Notes under the pieces: generated by a model
Told to the model about the DNA's origin: nothing
Databases searched by the model: none
What the model saw: only the letters and a program-made list of their open reading frames with translations
Part shown: positions 7,973 through 16,831 of the stretch, piece by piece
How the letters are laid out: each line of letters begins with the position of its first letter
How positions within the stretch are numbered: the first letter of the stretch is position 1
Made by a program: the position numbers and the translations under genes
Assembly: GCA_038210495.1 (NCBI GenBank)
Contig: JBBQWR010000025.1
Coordinates: 1 to 64,000 of the forward strand
Length of the DNA: 64,000 bases
Direction of reading: 5' to 3'
Source: JBBQWR01 sp038210495
GTDB taxonomy: Bacteria; Planctomycetota; Planctomycetia; Pirellulales; DATAWG01

Positions 7973-8060
7973 AACCAACTATCTCGTTAACGCGATTCTT
8001 GACGCCGAGGGACACCGCCGGCGGCGATGACTTCTCTCACTTTCTTCCGAGGAGCTTGAA

Positions 8061-9286
8061 ATGAATATCGGGCAAAAGGCGATCGTCGTCGGCGCATTCC
8101 TCGTCGCAGTGTCCGTTTTATCGCTCTCGGCCCGAGCCCAGAAAAGTAGTCCATCGATCGCGGCCGCCGCTCCAGCCGGCACGCCGCCGATCGTCGTCGT
8201 CGGCAAGCCGTCTCCATCGTTGGCCGGCGTTCAATGGGCCGATGGCAGTGGCCCGACTGAGCCGATTCCCGGCAAAAGACGATCGTGATGACGTACGTCA
8301 CATGGTGCCCGATCTGCAACCAATGGGCGCCCGAGATGCTCAAGCAAATTTCGTCTTCCATCGAAGACAAGCCCGTCGTGCTCGTGGCCGTGTGTACCGA
8401 TAAAGGCGCTGCCGAGGGCAAGGCGTTTTTGCAGCAGAAGGGCCTGACCGGACCGAACGTGTTTTACGCCGCGGCGCCGAAGATGAACGAAACGTTCGCC
8501 ATGGACCCCAAGAACTTGTGGAACTTCGCGTACATTGGCCCCAAGGGGGTTGTCAAGAAGACGGGTCAGGCCGGCGCCGCCTATACCAACACCGACCCGA
8601 AAAAGTATGTGATCCCTTTCGATTTGGAAATGGACAAGAATCTCGGCTCGATGGAATTCGTCGACGCGGGAATGTCCGTCGCGGTAAAGGCCTTAGTCTG
8701 GCAACTGGAACTCGGCGATATGTCGGTCCTCCAGCGCATCGCCCAACCCAAGAATCTGCGCGGGTTGAGCAAGGAAGATCAGGCCTCGCTCAAGGATCTG
8801 TCGACCAAATTCCTCGATACCCAAGTTGAAACGATCAAATCGATGTCGGCAGGCGAGATGGCGACCAAGATCGAAGCCTACGAAAAGGGGAGCCAATTCG
8901 TCGCCCAATTCAAGACCACGGCGCAAGGCAAGGAAATCACCAAGATCGTGAACGAACTAAACAGCGCTCCAACATTCAAGAAGGAAGTCGCCGCGAAAAA
9001 ATTGTATTCCACGACGGTGACCAAGGCGTCCGGTAACGAGACTCAACTCAACAAGATGATGCACAACGTCGCCCTGCGGTATCCGGACACCTATTTCGGC
9101 GAATTGGCCAAATCCCGGGCCGACGGCACATACAAAACCGAAGAAGTAAAAACCGATGACTCCCCGAAGGCCGCTGGCGTTATCGTCAGTGCTCCCAAGA
9201 GCGAAAGTCCGACTAAGTCGGATGCTCCGGCCAAGGCCGATCCGGCTGTTAAGGGAGATGGCGCCGCGAAAAAATCCGCCGAGTGA
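8061..9286 (+). pseudogene. TlpA-like secreted thioredoxin-fold protein, frameshifted
   Basis: The first 75 codons give a signal peptide (IVVGAFLVAVSVLSLSARAQ) and the start of a thioredoxin fold (VGKPSPSLAGVQWADGSG), then run into a stop. The next frame, one base back, continues directly with TIVMTYVTWCPICNQWAPE, where CPIC is the redox pair. One extra A in the A4 run at 8274-8277 restores PIPGKKTIVMTYVTWC and a 408-residue protein. The long C-terminal part is lysine-rich and ends in a low-complexity PAKADPAVK tail. GAGGAG precedes ATG 8061. The run does not form a classical -1 slippery heptamer, so a mutation or sequence error is more likely than programmed shifting. Confidence 0.78.
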
Positions 9287-9426
9287 AGGCGAAACTTTTA
9301 GGGAGCACCGTGGGCACTGCCCAGCTTAAATTCACGCATTCCCTCGGTGAGCGGCGCCCACTCCAAGGTCGAGTTGCAGGTTCGCGACGAGCTCTTGGTG
9401 GCCCAATTCCTTGACCATTCAATCGC

Positions 9427-10083
9427 TCAGATCGCGTCTCGCACACGCGATACGGTCTCGACGGCGCTTCGGCTACAGGCGCCGATTTCAGAATAGTTCT
9501 CGGCATCAAGAAGCGGCTTGCTTGCGATCCATGTGCCGCCCACGGCCGAGACGAGCGGCGCGGCCAGATAGTCCGCCAGATTGTCGGACGTGACGCCGCC
9601 CGAGGGCATGAATCGCACGCCGGTATGACCGTAGGGGCCCGCCAGTATCTTCAACAGCGCCGGCCCGCCGAGGATCGCCGCCGGAAAGAGCTTCAATAAT
9701 CGGCAGCCGAGCGACATGGCCAATTCGATTTCGCTCGGAGTCGCCACGCCCGGTATGAAGGGCAACTCGATTCGGGCCGCTTCCGCCGCGATCGCCGGAT
9801 TCAATCCGGGCGACACGGCGAAGCGCGCTCCGGATCGCTTCGCCGCCTGCAATTGGTCGATCGAAAGAATCGTTCCGGCCCCGACCAATAACTGCGGCCG
9901 CTGAAGACTTAGCGTGCGGATCACTTCCGCCGCGATCGACGTCCGAAACGTGACTTCGATCACCGGCAACCCGGCGGCCAACAGTGCATCGGCTAGCGGC
10001 AAGGCCGCCTCGATTTTGTCGATCGTCACCACCGGCACGACGCCTGCCCGCTCGATCTCAGCCAGTGCATCTACTCGCGACAT
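9427..10083 (-). CDS. eda: KDPG/KHG aldolase
   Basis: Bifunctional 2-dehydro-3-deoxy-phosphogluconate / 4-hydroxy-2-oxoglutarate aldolase, the last step of the Entner-Doudoroff route. 218 residues, a class I aldolase barrel. The Schiff-base lysine is K131 in KLFPA. Also visible are the phosphate-binding PSGGV, VGAGTIL, PGVATPSE and the catalytic glutamate in VIEVTFRT. ATG 10083 is preceded by GGGAGGG. No edd or glucose dehydrogenase gene is adjacent. In planctomycetes the enzyme may serve uronate or deoxy-sugar breakdown. Confidence 0.93.
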   Translation of the reverse strand: MSRVDALAEIERAGVVPVVTIDKIEAALPLADALLAAGLPVIEVTFRTSIAAEVIRTLSLQRPQLLVGAGTILSIDQLQAAKRSGARFAVSPGLNPAIAAEAARIELPFIPGVATPSEIELAMSLGCRLLKLFPAAILGGPALLKILAGPYGHTGVRFMPSGGVTSDNLADYLAAPLVSAVGGTWIASKPLLDAENYSEIGACSRSAVETVSRVRDAI

Positions 10084-10239
10084 GTTCCGCCCTCCCTTCA
10101 GTTTTGTCAGATTGATGACTCGCTGTGCGTTGGGTGGCAAGGGGGCTGGACCGAACGGAAGCCCCGGAGCGCCGCGAGTGATTCTGACGTTCATAAAAAC
10201 CGGCGCTTCGGCGAAGCGCCTCAAGCCCCGGCCGCCCCC

Positions 10240-11052
10240 TCATCCAATTTCATCCCGGCTTGATTGTTTGCTAACCGGATTCTTCAATCGCCGCAACCGA
10301 TCGATGACCACCTTGACGACAAGCGGCAAGACGGCCATGCCGAAGAACGCAGTCAGCGCTGCCGGCGTGAGAATGCTGGACAGGCCGCTTCGGGCGATCT
10401 CTTTGAACGATAGTCGGGCCCCCGTGTATACATACAGCAGCGTCGCCGGCAGCATCCCCAATTGCGACGACCACCAAAACGTCCGCACGCTGATGGTGGT
10501 CCAGCCCATCACCAAATTCACGAGCCAAAACGGAATCACATGCACCAACCGCAAGGAGAGAAGATAGAACGGCCCATCGCGCTCGAGCATCTCGTCGGCC
10601 CTGACCAGCGGCGCCGCGAAGTGGTGACTTACCGCATCGCGAAGCAAATAGCGGCTGATCAGCATCGCCAGCGTGGCGCCCGTCGTCGACGACAGGCTCA
10701 CCAAAACGACCGCCTCTTCCATGCCCAGCAGCCAGCCACTGATCAACGACAGGATGATTCCGAGCGGAATCGAGACAGCCGCCGTCAGCGTATAAACGAC
10801 GAACAAAATCACGGGCAGCCCTATCGGGTGATCGGCCGCGAACTCGCGAAACATCCCCTCCCGGTCGACCAAGTATTTGAGCAACTCCCCTTTGTGCGTT
10901 CCGACCAAATAGAACGACGCCACCGAAACGACCGCCACCAAGCCGATCAGAATCGGCCGGATGCGCGAGCGCCAGTCGGCCGATTTAGCCGGCGCGGTTT
11001 CATCGAGCTCGGGCGACAATTGCGAAGCATCCAGATTCATGACAAGCGACAT
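10240..11052 (-). CDS. TVP38/TMEM64 family membrane protein
   Basis: A 270-residue inner-membrane protein of the DedA-like TVP38/TMEM64 family. A soluble N-terminus is followed by hydrophobic segments: ILIGLVAVVSVASFYLVG, a LPVILFVVYTLTAAVSIPLG pair, the glycine-rich GWLLGMEEAVVLVSL region, and two or more near the C-terminus. The family motif around LRLVHVIPFWLVNLVMGWT is present. Relatives are proposed lipid scramblases or transporters; the role here is unknown. ATG 11052 or ATG 11040 could be the start. It lies 156 bases upstream of eda on the same strand. Confidence 0.85.
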   Translation of the reverse strand: MSLVMNLDASQLSPELDETAPAKSADWRSRIRPILIGLVAVVSVASFYLVGTHKGELLKYLVDREGMFREFAADHPIGLPVILFVVYTLTAAVSIPLGIILSLISGWLLGMEEAVVLVSLSSTTGATLAMLISRYLLRDAVSHHFAAPLVRADEMLERDGPFYLLSLRLVHVIPFWLVNLVMGWTTISVRTFWWSSQLGMLPATLLYVYTGARLSFKEIARSGLSSILTPAALTAFFGMAVLPLVVKVVIDRLRRLKNPVSKQSSRDEIG

Positions 11053-11077
11053 GCGAGCATCACGGTCGAAAGCAAAG

Positions 11078-11157
11078 AGCCGCGCACGAAGTAAGCGCCG
11101 CGCGACGTGAGGTTGGCAGGAAGTGTGGCCAACGACGCGCTTACTGCTTGCGCGGCT
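11078..11157. repeat. palindromic element with AGCCGCGCACGAAGTAAGCGC arms
   Basis: Left arm 11078-11098 and right arm 11137-11157 are reverse complements with two or three mismatches, separated by 38 bp. A half copy occurs at the end of fcl (6475-6495). It lies between the TVP38-like gene start and the pyrF 3' end, so it is not coding. Confidence 0.65.
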
Positions 11158-11237
11158 CCTTTCGCGGCATTTGCCGCCCGGCCTTGAACCGCAAACTAGC
11201 TCGGCCCACCCCACCTCCCTTCACGCCACAGCCGCGC

Positions 11238-12227
11238 CTAAAAAACTCCCGACTCCCGACTCCCGTCTCCCGACTCCGCCGCTCTTGCCAGTTTCCCAGC
11301 CGGCGTATCCCCACGCAACTGCTCGATCATCTCCAGCGTCGCCGCCTCGACGGCCTGCTGCCACTGGTCCGGAGCGAACCGGCCCGCGAACTCCTTCCGC
11401 GAATGGGCGAAAATAATCCCCCGGGAATTATTGACGATCGCCCCGAGGCCGTCGGCGTCGAACCCGGCCGCCACATCACTGGCCGTGCCTCCTTGGCTGC
11501 CGAAACCGGGAATCAGCAGCCATGCATGCGACATCGCCGATCGCAGTTCCGCCAATTGCGCCGGCCACGTCGCTCCCACCACGGCGCCCACATCGCCATA
11601 CGCTCCCTCGCCAAAGGCCGAACTCTGCAGGGCCAGGGCTTCCACAAACTCGGCCACGTGCCGATACACGGGCCGACCGTCGCAGATCAGATCCTGAAAC
11701 TGCCCACCGCCGGGATTTGACGTTTTGACCAACACGAAAATCCCCGCCCCGCGCTCGCTGGCGACATCGACGAACGGCTGAATGCTGTCGGCGCCCAGAT
11801 ACGGGCTGACCGTGAGGGCATCAGCCCCCCACGCGCTCGACTCGCCGCCACGCACGCCGCCCAAATAGGCGCTGGCATACGCGGTCGCGGTCGAGCCAAT
11901 ATCGTTCCGCTTGCCGTCCAAGATGACCAGCAGCCCGCGATCCCGGGCATAAACGATGACATCGGCCAGGACCATCATCCCGGGTGGTCCGAGCTCCTCA
12001 AAAAAAGCGGCCTGCGGTTTGACGGCCGGCACGAGCGGCGCGACGACATCGATCACGCCGAAGCAAAACTCGCGATACGTGGCCGCCCGATCGAGCAGCG
12101 AATCGCGATGGGCGCCCTCGCGAATCACCGACGGCAACTGCTCAAACCGCGGATCGAGCCCCACCAGCACGGGCGTCCCCCGCCGCCGCACCGCCTGCTC
12201 CAGCCGCACGCCAAACCGCTGCGTCAT
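11238..12227 (-). CDS. pyrF: orotidine 5'-phosphate decarboxylase
   Basis: Decarboxylates OMP to UMP, the last step of de novo pyrimidine synthesis. 329 residues, the long (type 2) form. The catalytic Lys-Asp network is in ILDGKRNDIGST. PVLVGLDPRFEQLP starts the barrel, VKPQAAFFEELG is typical, and the phosphate end is near LIPGFGSQGG. The final residues (ESGDGSRESGVF) and the stop derive from a heptameric repeat at 11245-11277. They extend the protein about 12 residues beyond the family end. Confidence 0.93.
   Translation of the reverse strand: MTQRFGVRLEQAVRRRGTPVLVGLDPRFEQLPSVIREGAHRDSLLDRAATYREFCFGVIDVVAPLVPAVKPQAAFFEELGPPGMMVLADVIVYARDRGLLVILDGKRNDIGSTATAYASAYLGGVRGGESSAWGADALTVSPYLGADSIQPFVDVASERGAGIFVLVKTSNPGGGQFQDLICDGRPVYRHVAEFVEALALQSSAFGEGAYGDVGAVVGATWPAQLAELRSAMSHAWLLIPGFGSQGGTASDVAAGFDADGLGAIVNNSRGIIFAHSRKEFAGRFAPDQWQQAVEAATLEMIEQLRGDTPAGKLARAAESGDGSRESGVF
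11245..11277. repeat. heptameric repeat (ACTCCCG)n, copy 1
   Basis: Four to five degenerate 7-bp units ACTCCCG/TCTCCCG in tandem (reverse complement GGGAGTC). Sister copies are at 12413-12445, 48919-48950 and 54865-54890. Here it forms the 3' end of pyrF. Confidence 0.75.
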
Positions 12228-12554
12228 CGAAAAACTCCTGAAAAAACACCGGCCGTAATGCGATTCCTTTTAGCCACAAACCGAACGAACGGCAAGCGGC
12301 GAGTGGCGAGTGGCGTGAGTTAGAAGTAGGCAAAGGCACGAATCAAAAGATTTCGTGGAGCAAACGAACGCGGCCAATCTAACGCGCTATCTCGGCCGCG
12401 GGTTTCCTCGTCACTCCCGACTCCCGTCTCGCGACTCCCGACTTTGCACCACCACCCGCCACGCCCCTCTCCTCATTGACAACTCCGCCCCCGTCCGGTA
12501 ACTAGGTAAAGCAGGCGGCGGCGCAGCATTTTCGCCGCCCCAACCTTGAGAAAC
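12228..12554. other. repeat-filled gap between pyrF and tRNA-Glu
   Basis: No gene was seen. It contains GGCGAGT-type heptamers at 12297-12320, an ACTCCCG-type array at 12413-12445, and a short CACCACCCGCCACG stretch just after it. Two different heptamer families therefore sit side by side. The rest is unremarkable. Confidence 0.6.
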
Positions 12555-12627
12555 GCCCCCATCGTCTAGTGGCCCAGGACGTCGGGTTCTCAGCTCGAAA
12601 ACCGGGGTTCGACTCCCCGTGGGGGTA
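12555..12627 (+). tRNA. tRNA-Glu (anticodon CTC)
   Basis: A 73-nt cloverleaf. The acceptor GCCCCCA pairs with TGGGGGT (one terminal G-T). The D stem GTC/GAC has TAGTGGCCCAG between. The anticodon stem TCGGG/CTCGA holds loop TTCTCAG, giving anticodon CTC. The T arm is CGGGG-TTCGACT-CCCCG. The discriminator is A and CCA is not encoded. The overall sequence (CCCCATCGTCTAG) is typical of bacterial tRNA-Glu. No copy of its 3' end was noticed nearby that would mark an integrated element. Confidence 0.93.
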
Positions 12628-13274
12628 TTTTCGTGGGCGTAATCAAGCAATCACCGCAGTTCAGTACAACGCCTCACCTTAGAGAATGAGGCGTTCGGTC
12701 GCGGCTACGTTCGAACGACTGACGACCGAACTCCCGTCCGACACTCCGCTCGCGCGGGGTGAGGAATTTGCCAACGACGCAAATAAAAAGGTCAGTGGAC
12801 GGCGTTTCGACTTAAGGATTCTCTGGACGCTCAGGGCTAAGTCCTCCCGGCGATCTTGAATGCCATCGGGACTTTCCTGCTCCCACCACTCAACGGATTG
12901 CGGAGCGACGGTCGCTTTTCGGGAACGTGGAATCCAAACGAGCCGTGGCAGACGTGACCGGAACACTTCCCCGCGCGTCGGATCTCGCGGCGTGCTCCTC
13001 CATCGCAACCCGCCCCGCCCACTCGGCCGCGCGCGGATGATTAATCCGGATATTTGGCTGTACCCCAACAACGAATCCTACGAGTGCGAAGCCAAAACCG
13101 CCCGCCCGGCCAGTCCCAGTTTTGCTCGGTTCGACCGACTTCGGCGAGCTCAGTCGAGTCGAGCACACCGAAGTCCGAAGACTTCGCAAAATGGGGACGG
13201 TCCCCGGCGGTTATGCGAAGCCTTTGGGAAACCCGGCGGAATTGTTGACGTTGGTAAATACAGGCTTCGTCTCA
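12628..13274. other. about 650 bases without a recognisable gene
   Basis: Minus-strand frames here are open but do not resemble known proteins. One short stretch (GFGFALVGFVVGVQPNIRI) reads like a hydrophobic segment and could be a relic. The right part carries a CCAGTTTTGC...GCAAAATGGGGAC element (13115-13210). I regard the region as non-coding, possibly with decayed gene fragments. Confidence 0.45.
13115..13210. repeat. CCAGTTTTGC / GCAAAATGGGGAC element, copy 1
   Basis: CCCAGTTTTGC (13115-13125) and GCAAAATGGG (13186-13195) are inverted arms. The right arm continues into the palindrome GGGGACGGTCCCC and CGGCGGTT. The spacer is about 60 bp and contains its own inverted motif, GAAGTCCGAAGACTTC. 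Copy 2 is at 17457-17509. Confidence 0.6.
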
Positions 13275-14177
13275 TCACGGCTCTTTTCCGGTGCTTTTTT
13301 TCTCCGCAGCGCTGTTCTCGGGCGTTCGCTCACGAAACACCAGTTGAGCAAAGTGGTACAGGTCGCTCTTCCAGACTTTGAAATCGTGCCCGCCGCCGGG
13401 ATGGATGTTGAACAGGTGCGACACGTTCTTCTCGTCGAGCATGGCGTGAACGCCCTGGCTGATTCTGAACAGCCCGTCCTTATCGCCACAAGCGACGTAT
13501 AGCAGCCGTAACTTTTTGGCGGCCGCCGCGGGATCCGTGATGAGATCGGCCGGCGGCTTGGTATTCGGCGCCGACGAGAACCCGCCGATCCAGGCGAACG
13601 TGTCCAGGTTACCAAGCCCGAAATTGAGCGCCTGCCCGCCTCCCATCGAGAGTCCGGCCAAAGCGCGCGACTCCCGGTCGGTTTTTACCGAGTAAGTTTT
13701 CTCGATGAAAGGGATCAGATCGGTGAGCAGGTCATTCTCGAACGCGGCGAACGCCGGGGACTGCATTGGAATGGGATCTCGCGCGGTTACGTCCTTCGCG
13801 GCCCGGCCGTTCGGCAGGACCACGATCATCGGCGCCACCTTCTTGTCGGCATATAGGTTATCGAGAATCGCTTCAGACAAGCCGCCGCGCACCCACTCGT
13901 TCTCGTCGCCACCGATGCCGTGGAGCAGGTACAAGACCGGATACTTTTGATCCTGGGTGTATCCCGGCGGGGTATAGACCCGCGCCTTGCGATTGACTCC
14001 GACCGTCGCCGAGTCGTATTCGACCGTGTCCAGCTTGCCGCGCTCGATCCCCTCGCGTCGGGTGTCGAAACCCTCGGGTGGCGCTGGGAATTTCTTGTCA
14101 ACCGTTTGTGCCGGAGTCGGCAAGGTGGAGCATGCCAGCAGGGCGCATGCGACGAGCCCTACGATTCGTTCGCTCAT
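13275..14177 (-). CDS. secreted alpha/beta-hydrolase esterase (CE1 / Fes-like)
   Basis: A 300-residue secreted esterase. An N-terminal signal peptide (IVGLVACALLACSTLPTPAQ) precedes an alpha/beta hydrolase of the carbohydrate esterase 1 / enterochelin esterase group. Landmarks are RKARVYTPPGY, YPVLYLLHGIGGDENEW with the oxyanion region, the nucleophile S177 in GLSMGG, and the catalytic histidine in GGGHDFKVW. Relatives remove feruloyl or acetyl groups from plant or algal polysaccharides, so the role is probably in polysaccharide degradation. The C-terminus is a charged tail. The gene lies downstream of the PQQ-propeller gene on the same strand. Confidence 0.87.
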   Translation of the reverse strand: MSERIVGLVACALLACSTLPTPAQTVDKKFPAPPEGFDTRREGIERGKLDTVEYDSATVGVNRKARVYTPPGYTQDQKYPVLYLLHGIGGDENEWVRGGLSEAILDNLYADKKVAPMIVVLPNGRAAKDVTARDPIPMQSPAFAAFENDLLTDLIPFIEKTYSVKTDRESRALAGLSMGGGQALNFGLGNLDTFAWIGGFSSAPNTKPPADLITDPAAAAKKLRLLYVACGDKDGLFRISQGVHAMLDEKNVSHLFNIHPGGGHDFKVWKSDLYHFAQLVFRERTPENSAAEKKSTGKEP

Positions 14178-14292
14178 GTTTCATCCACTTGAATGTAATT
14201 TTTTGAAGTTAATACGCCAACGGGCTGTCGCTGATGGTCAGATGCGTCGAGCGAGGCGACTTTCGACGAGGGCTTTTCCTGATATGTTCACT

Positions 14293-16569
14293 TCACCTCA
14301 CTCGAATCGCATACAGATATTCCTCGCCGCGCACATAGGCGGCGTGGCCGACGAATACGGGGGAGGAATAAAACGCTTCCTGCTTGCAGGGGTTGCCGCT
14401 GATGCTGGAGGGGCTGATGTTTTCTAGGACGTTGCGGCCGAGTTCTTGGTAGGTCCGGCCCGGCTTGAGAATGATCGTGTAGCCGGCGTTGTCGATCAGG
14501 TAGATGTTTTTGCCGCCCAGCGTGGGGCTGGCCACCGCGCCGTACAGGAAGCGATCGTAGCGGGCGTACCAATCGAGCCAGCGGCGATAGTCGCTCTTCT
14601 GCGCCGAGACATCCACGGCCATCAGCCCGCCGCTCATGTCGATGACGTAGACGATCCCATCGACGTACAGCGGCGAAGCGACCCAAAACGAAATCCCGCG
14701 AGTCTGCACGTGGTCTTTCGCCCAATTGAGCTCGAAGAGTTGCTTGATCTGGGCCTTATCGGCCACGGCTGACGGCAATTGCAGAGCCGTGAAGGCGACG
14801 TTGTCGCTGCCCCAGCCTTTCATTCGATCCGGGATGTAGACGACCCCGTTCTCGACGATCGGGGTCTCTTCGCCGAACAGATTGCAATCGAAGTTGGCGA
14901 ACTTCACCCCGTCGGAGACTCGGCGGAGGTTCACAAACCGGCCCGACTGTTTGGACAGGATGGCCGGCTCGTCGCCGATCCGGACAACCTGGGGCGATTC
15001 GCCGCAGTATTCGTCGGTGTCTTGTTTCCACAGCACTTTCCCGGTTGCGGCGTCAAACGCGACGAGCAATTTGTTCGCGGCATAGATCAATTTGCCGTCC
15101 ACGACGGTGGGCGACGTGTGCAGACCGTGCTCCGAGGCGCCGAACGCCTCGTGATGGCTCCAGATGCGCTTGCCCGCCAGGTCGAAGCAGCAAACCACAC
15201 TGGCGCCGACGCCTTTCATGCCGCCGCCGCAAGCCCAATAGACTCGGCTGCCGTCGCTGCAAGGCACGGCGTTGCTCGAGGCGACCTCGTTGCCCTGCAT
15301 CGGCGGAAAGCGTTTGCGGTCGATCGAGCGAAATTCATTGTGAAGCTTCGACTCCAGATCGAACTTCGCCTTGAGTTGTTTGTCCAGCAGTGCCTGCTGG
15401 TCGGACGACATTCCCTGCGGGGAAACCTGGGCGTTGATCGCCACCACGATTTGCTCGTTCGCCTGGTCCAACTGGGCGGCCAGCGGTTGGATCGTCTCTT
15501 TGAACCCCGCGCGTTCCTCGGGCTTGAGGGCATCCCACGGCGTGTTCGAGCGAATCCAGAGCACCTTGCCGTCGGCCTGGTTGATGCAGATTAGATCCGA
15601 AATGCCCGAGCCGAGAAAAATCTTGTCGCCGACTACGATCGGCGCCGACATGCTGCGGCCGGTCATCCGAGTCATCCACGCAATGTTCTTGGTCTCATAA
15701 GCAATCGGCCCGGCGGGGGTCAGGTAGGCGACCGTTCGCCAATGGCTGGTGGCGCCGTCAGGGCTGGCCTCCATTCCGCTTTCGCCGCTGGCGACCTTGA
15801 TCAACAGGCGGTTCCAGCCCTTGACCAGATCGACGTCGATTTCTTTTTTGTTCCAGACGTTGGAATTCAACTCGACGACGACGGGCAGCGGCTTACCGTT
15901 GAGCCAAGCCTTGGCGGCAGCGCCCCAAGTGAGGTTCGTCAAGGTGACCTTGCCACCGTTCGGCGAATGAATGTAGGTGTGGGCGTAGGCGATCTTGTTG
16001 GCGAAATCCCCCTCGAATTTGAACTCGAATTTGGCGTTCCGCGAGAGCTTGCCAAAGGCGTAGACGAAATCCACGTTCAAGTTTCGGCACATGCCGCCGT
16101 TATGGATGTGTGTGGTCTGATTGTCCATTGCGACGTGCAGAAACGTCCAAGCGGTCTTGCCGACCTTGTCTCCCGCGTTGGGCATGACGGTCGTCTCGCC
16201 GCCGAGAAAATCTTGCTCAATGTTGGATTGGCCATCGCTGGCCTCGAACGGCCCGGCCACGAGCCAATCCTTAATGGTGAAATTCTCCAGCCGCGCGGCG
16301 TCCGGGCCGGGTTCGCCTGAGGGCTTCTTGGCCTGATAGGCGAGTTGGCTAGTGATCCCTTTGGCGCGGCGCTCCCACTGCATCGGCGGCGTCGCGCCGG
16401 GATAATGCCCGGTCCAATCTCCGCGCCAGCCGACGGGATGTTCGGGCGTGGGCAAAAAGTTGGGCGAGCCCAGCGGCGCCGTCGACGCCGGGGTGGCCGA
16501 CCATGCGGCCCTGGCCAGGCCGAGAGCAAAATACAGAACGAAGATTGTCCGACGCGCTAGGTTTCTCAA
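14293..16569 (-). CDS. secreted PQQ-like beta-propeller protein
   Basis: A 758-residue exported protein. I place the start at TTG 16569, preceded by GGGAGA and followed directly by a signal peptide (RRTIFVLYFALGLARAAWSA). A longer reading from 16803 adds 78 low-quality residues. After the signal come a region around DWLVAGPFEASDG, a carbohydrate-binding-like beta domain (AKAWLNGKPLPVVVELNSN), and PQQ-type propeller blades (KVLWIRSNTPWD, LLVAFDAATGKVLWKQ, NIYLIDNAGYTIILKPG). It resembles BamB-like or quinoprotein dehydrogenase propellers, but no enzyme activity can be assigned. Such proteins are abundant in planctomycetes. Confidence 0.83.
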   Translation of the reverse strand: MRNLARRTIFVLYFALGLARAAWSATPASTAPLGSPNFLPTPEHPVGWRGDWTGHYPGATPPMQWERRAKGITSQLAYQAKKPSGEPGPDAARLENFTIKDWLVAGPFEASDGQSNIEQDFLGGETTVMPNAGDKVGKTAWTFLHVAMDNQTTHIHNGGMCRNLNVDFVYAFGKLSRNAKFEFKFEGDFANKIAYAHTYIHSPNGGKVTLTNLTWGAAAKAWLNGKPLPVVVELNSNVWNKKEIDVDLVKGWNRLLIKVASGESGMEASPDGATSHWRTVAYLTPAGPIAYETKNIAWMTRMTGRSMSAPIVVGDKIFLGSGISDLICINQADGKVLWIRSNTPWDALKPEERAGFKETIQPLAAQLDQANEQIVVAINAQVSPQGMSSDQQALLDKQLKAKFDLESKLHNEFRSIDRKRFPPMQGNEVASSNAVPCSDGSRVYWACGGGMKGVGASVVCCFDLAGKRIWSHHEAFGASEHGLHTSPTVVDGKLIYAANKLLVAFDAATGKVLWKQDTDEYCGESPQVVRIGDEPAILSKQSGRFVNLRRVSDGVKFANFDCNLFGEETPIVENGVVYIPDRMKGWGSDNVAFTALQLPSAVADKAQIKQLFELNWAKDHVQTRGISFWVASPLYVDGIVYVIDMSGGLMAVDVSAQKSDYRRWLDWYARYDRFLYGAVASPTLGGKNIYLIDNAGYTIILKPGRTYQELGRNVLENISPSSISGNPCKQEAFYSSPVFVGHAAYVRGEEYLYAIRVR

Positions 16570-16831
16570 GATCGGTCTCCCAGGGAGCTGACGAGAATTT
16601 TTTCTTCCGGACGGCGCACGGCCGTCGACTGGCGTCGCCGATTCCGCGCTAGGTCGAGCGAACACGATTCGTGACGCTGTTTGGCTTTGAACGGAACTGG
16701 CGGGCCGATCGTCGTCCACTGCACAGGACGTCGGGCGATCGATGATGTTCCGGCGCGCTGCCCTCTGCAGGGACTGAAACCGCCCTGGCGAGTTTCTCGC
16801 CAACGGGATTTTTACGCGGCCCCCACGCCCC
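16570..16831. other. gap upstream of the PQQ-propeller gene
   Basis: Apart from the ribosome binding site of the propeller gene just upstream of 16569, I see no gene or repeat. A minus-strand frame stays open across most of it but has no coding character. Confidence 0.4.

Noticed and set aside
8265..8290. Programmed -1 frameshifting in the TlpA-like gene
   Set aside because: The A4 run is not in the register of a slippery heptamer and no downstream stem is obvious; mutation or sequence error is simpler.
9300..9320. GGGCACTGCCC-like palindrome as an insertion-sequence end
   Set aside because: A single short motif without a partner or transposase.
12679..13071. Minus-strand reading frame as a gene
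   Set aside because: It has no family resemblance, poor codon character, and is overlapped by several equally open frames and a repeat element.
12555..13274. Integrated element at the tRNA-Glu 3' end
   Set aside because: No integrase gene, no duplicated tRNA 3' segment and no foreign-looking genes follow the tRNA.
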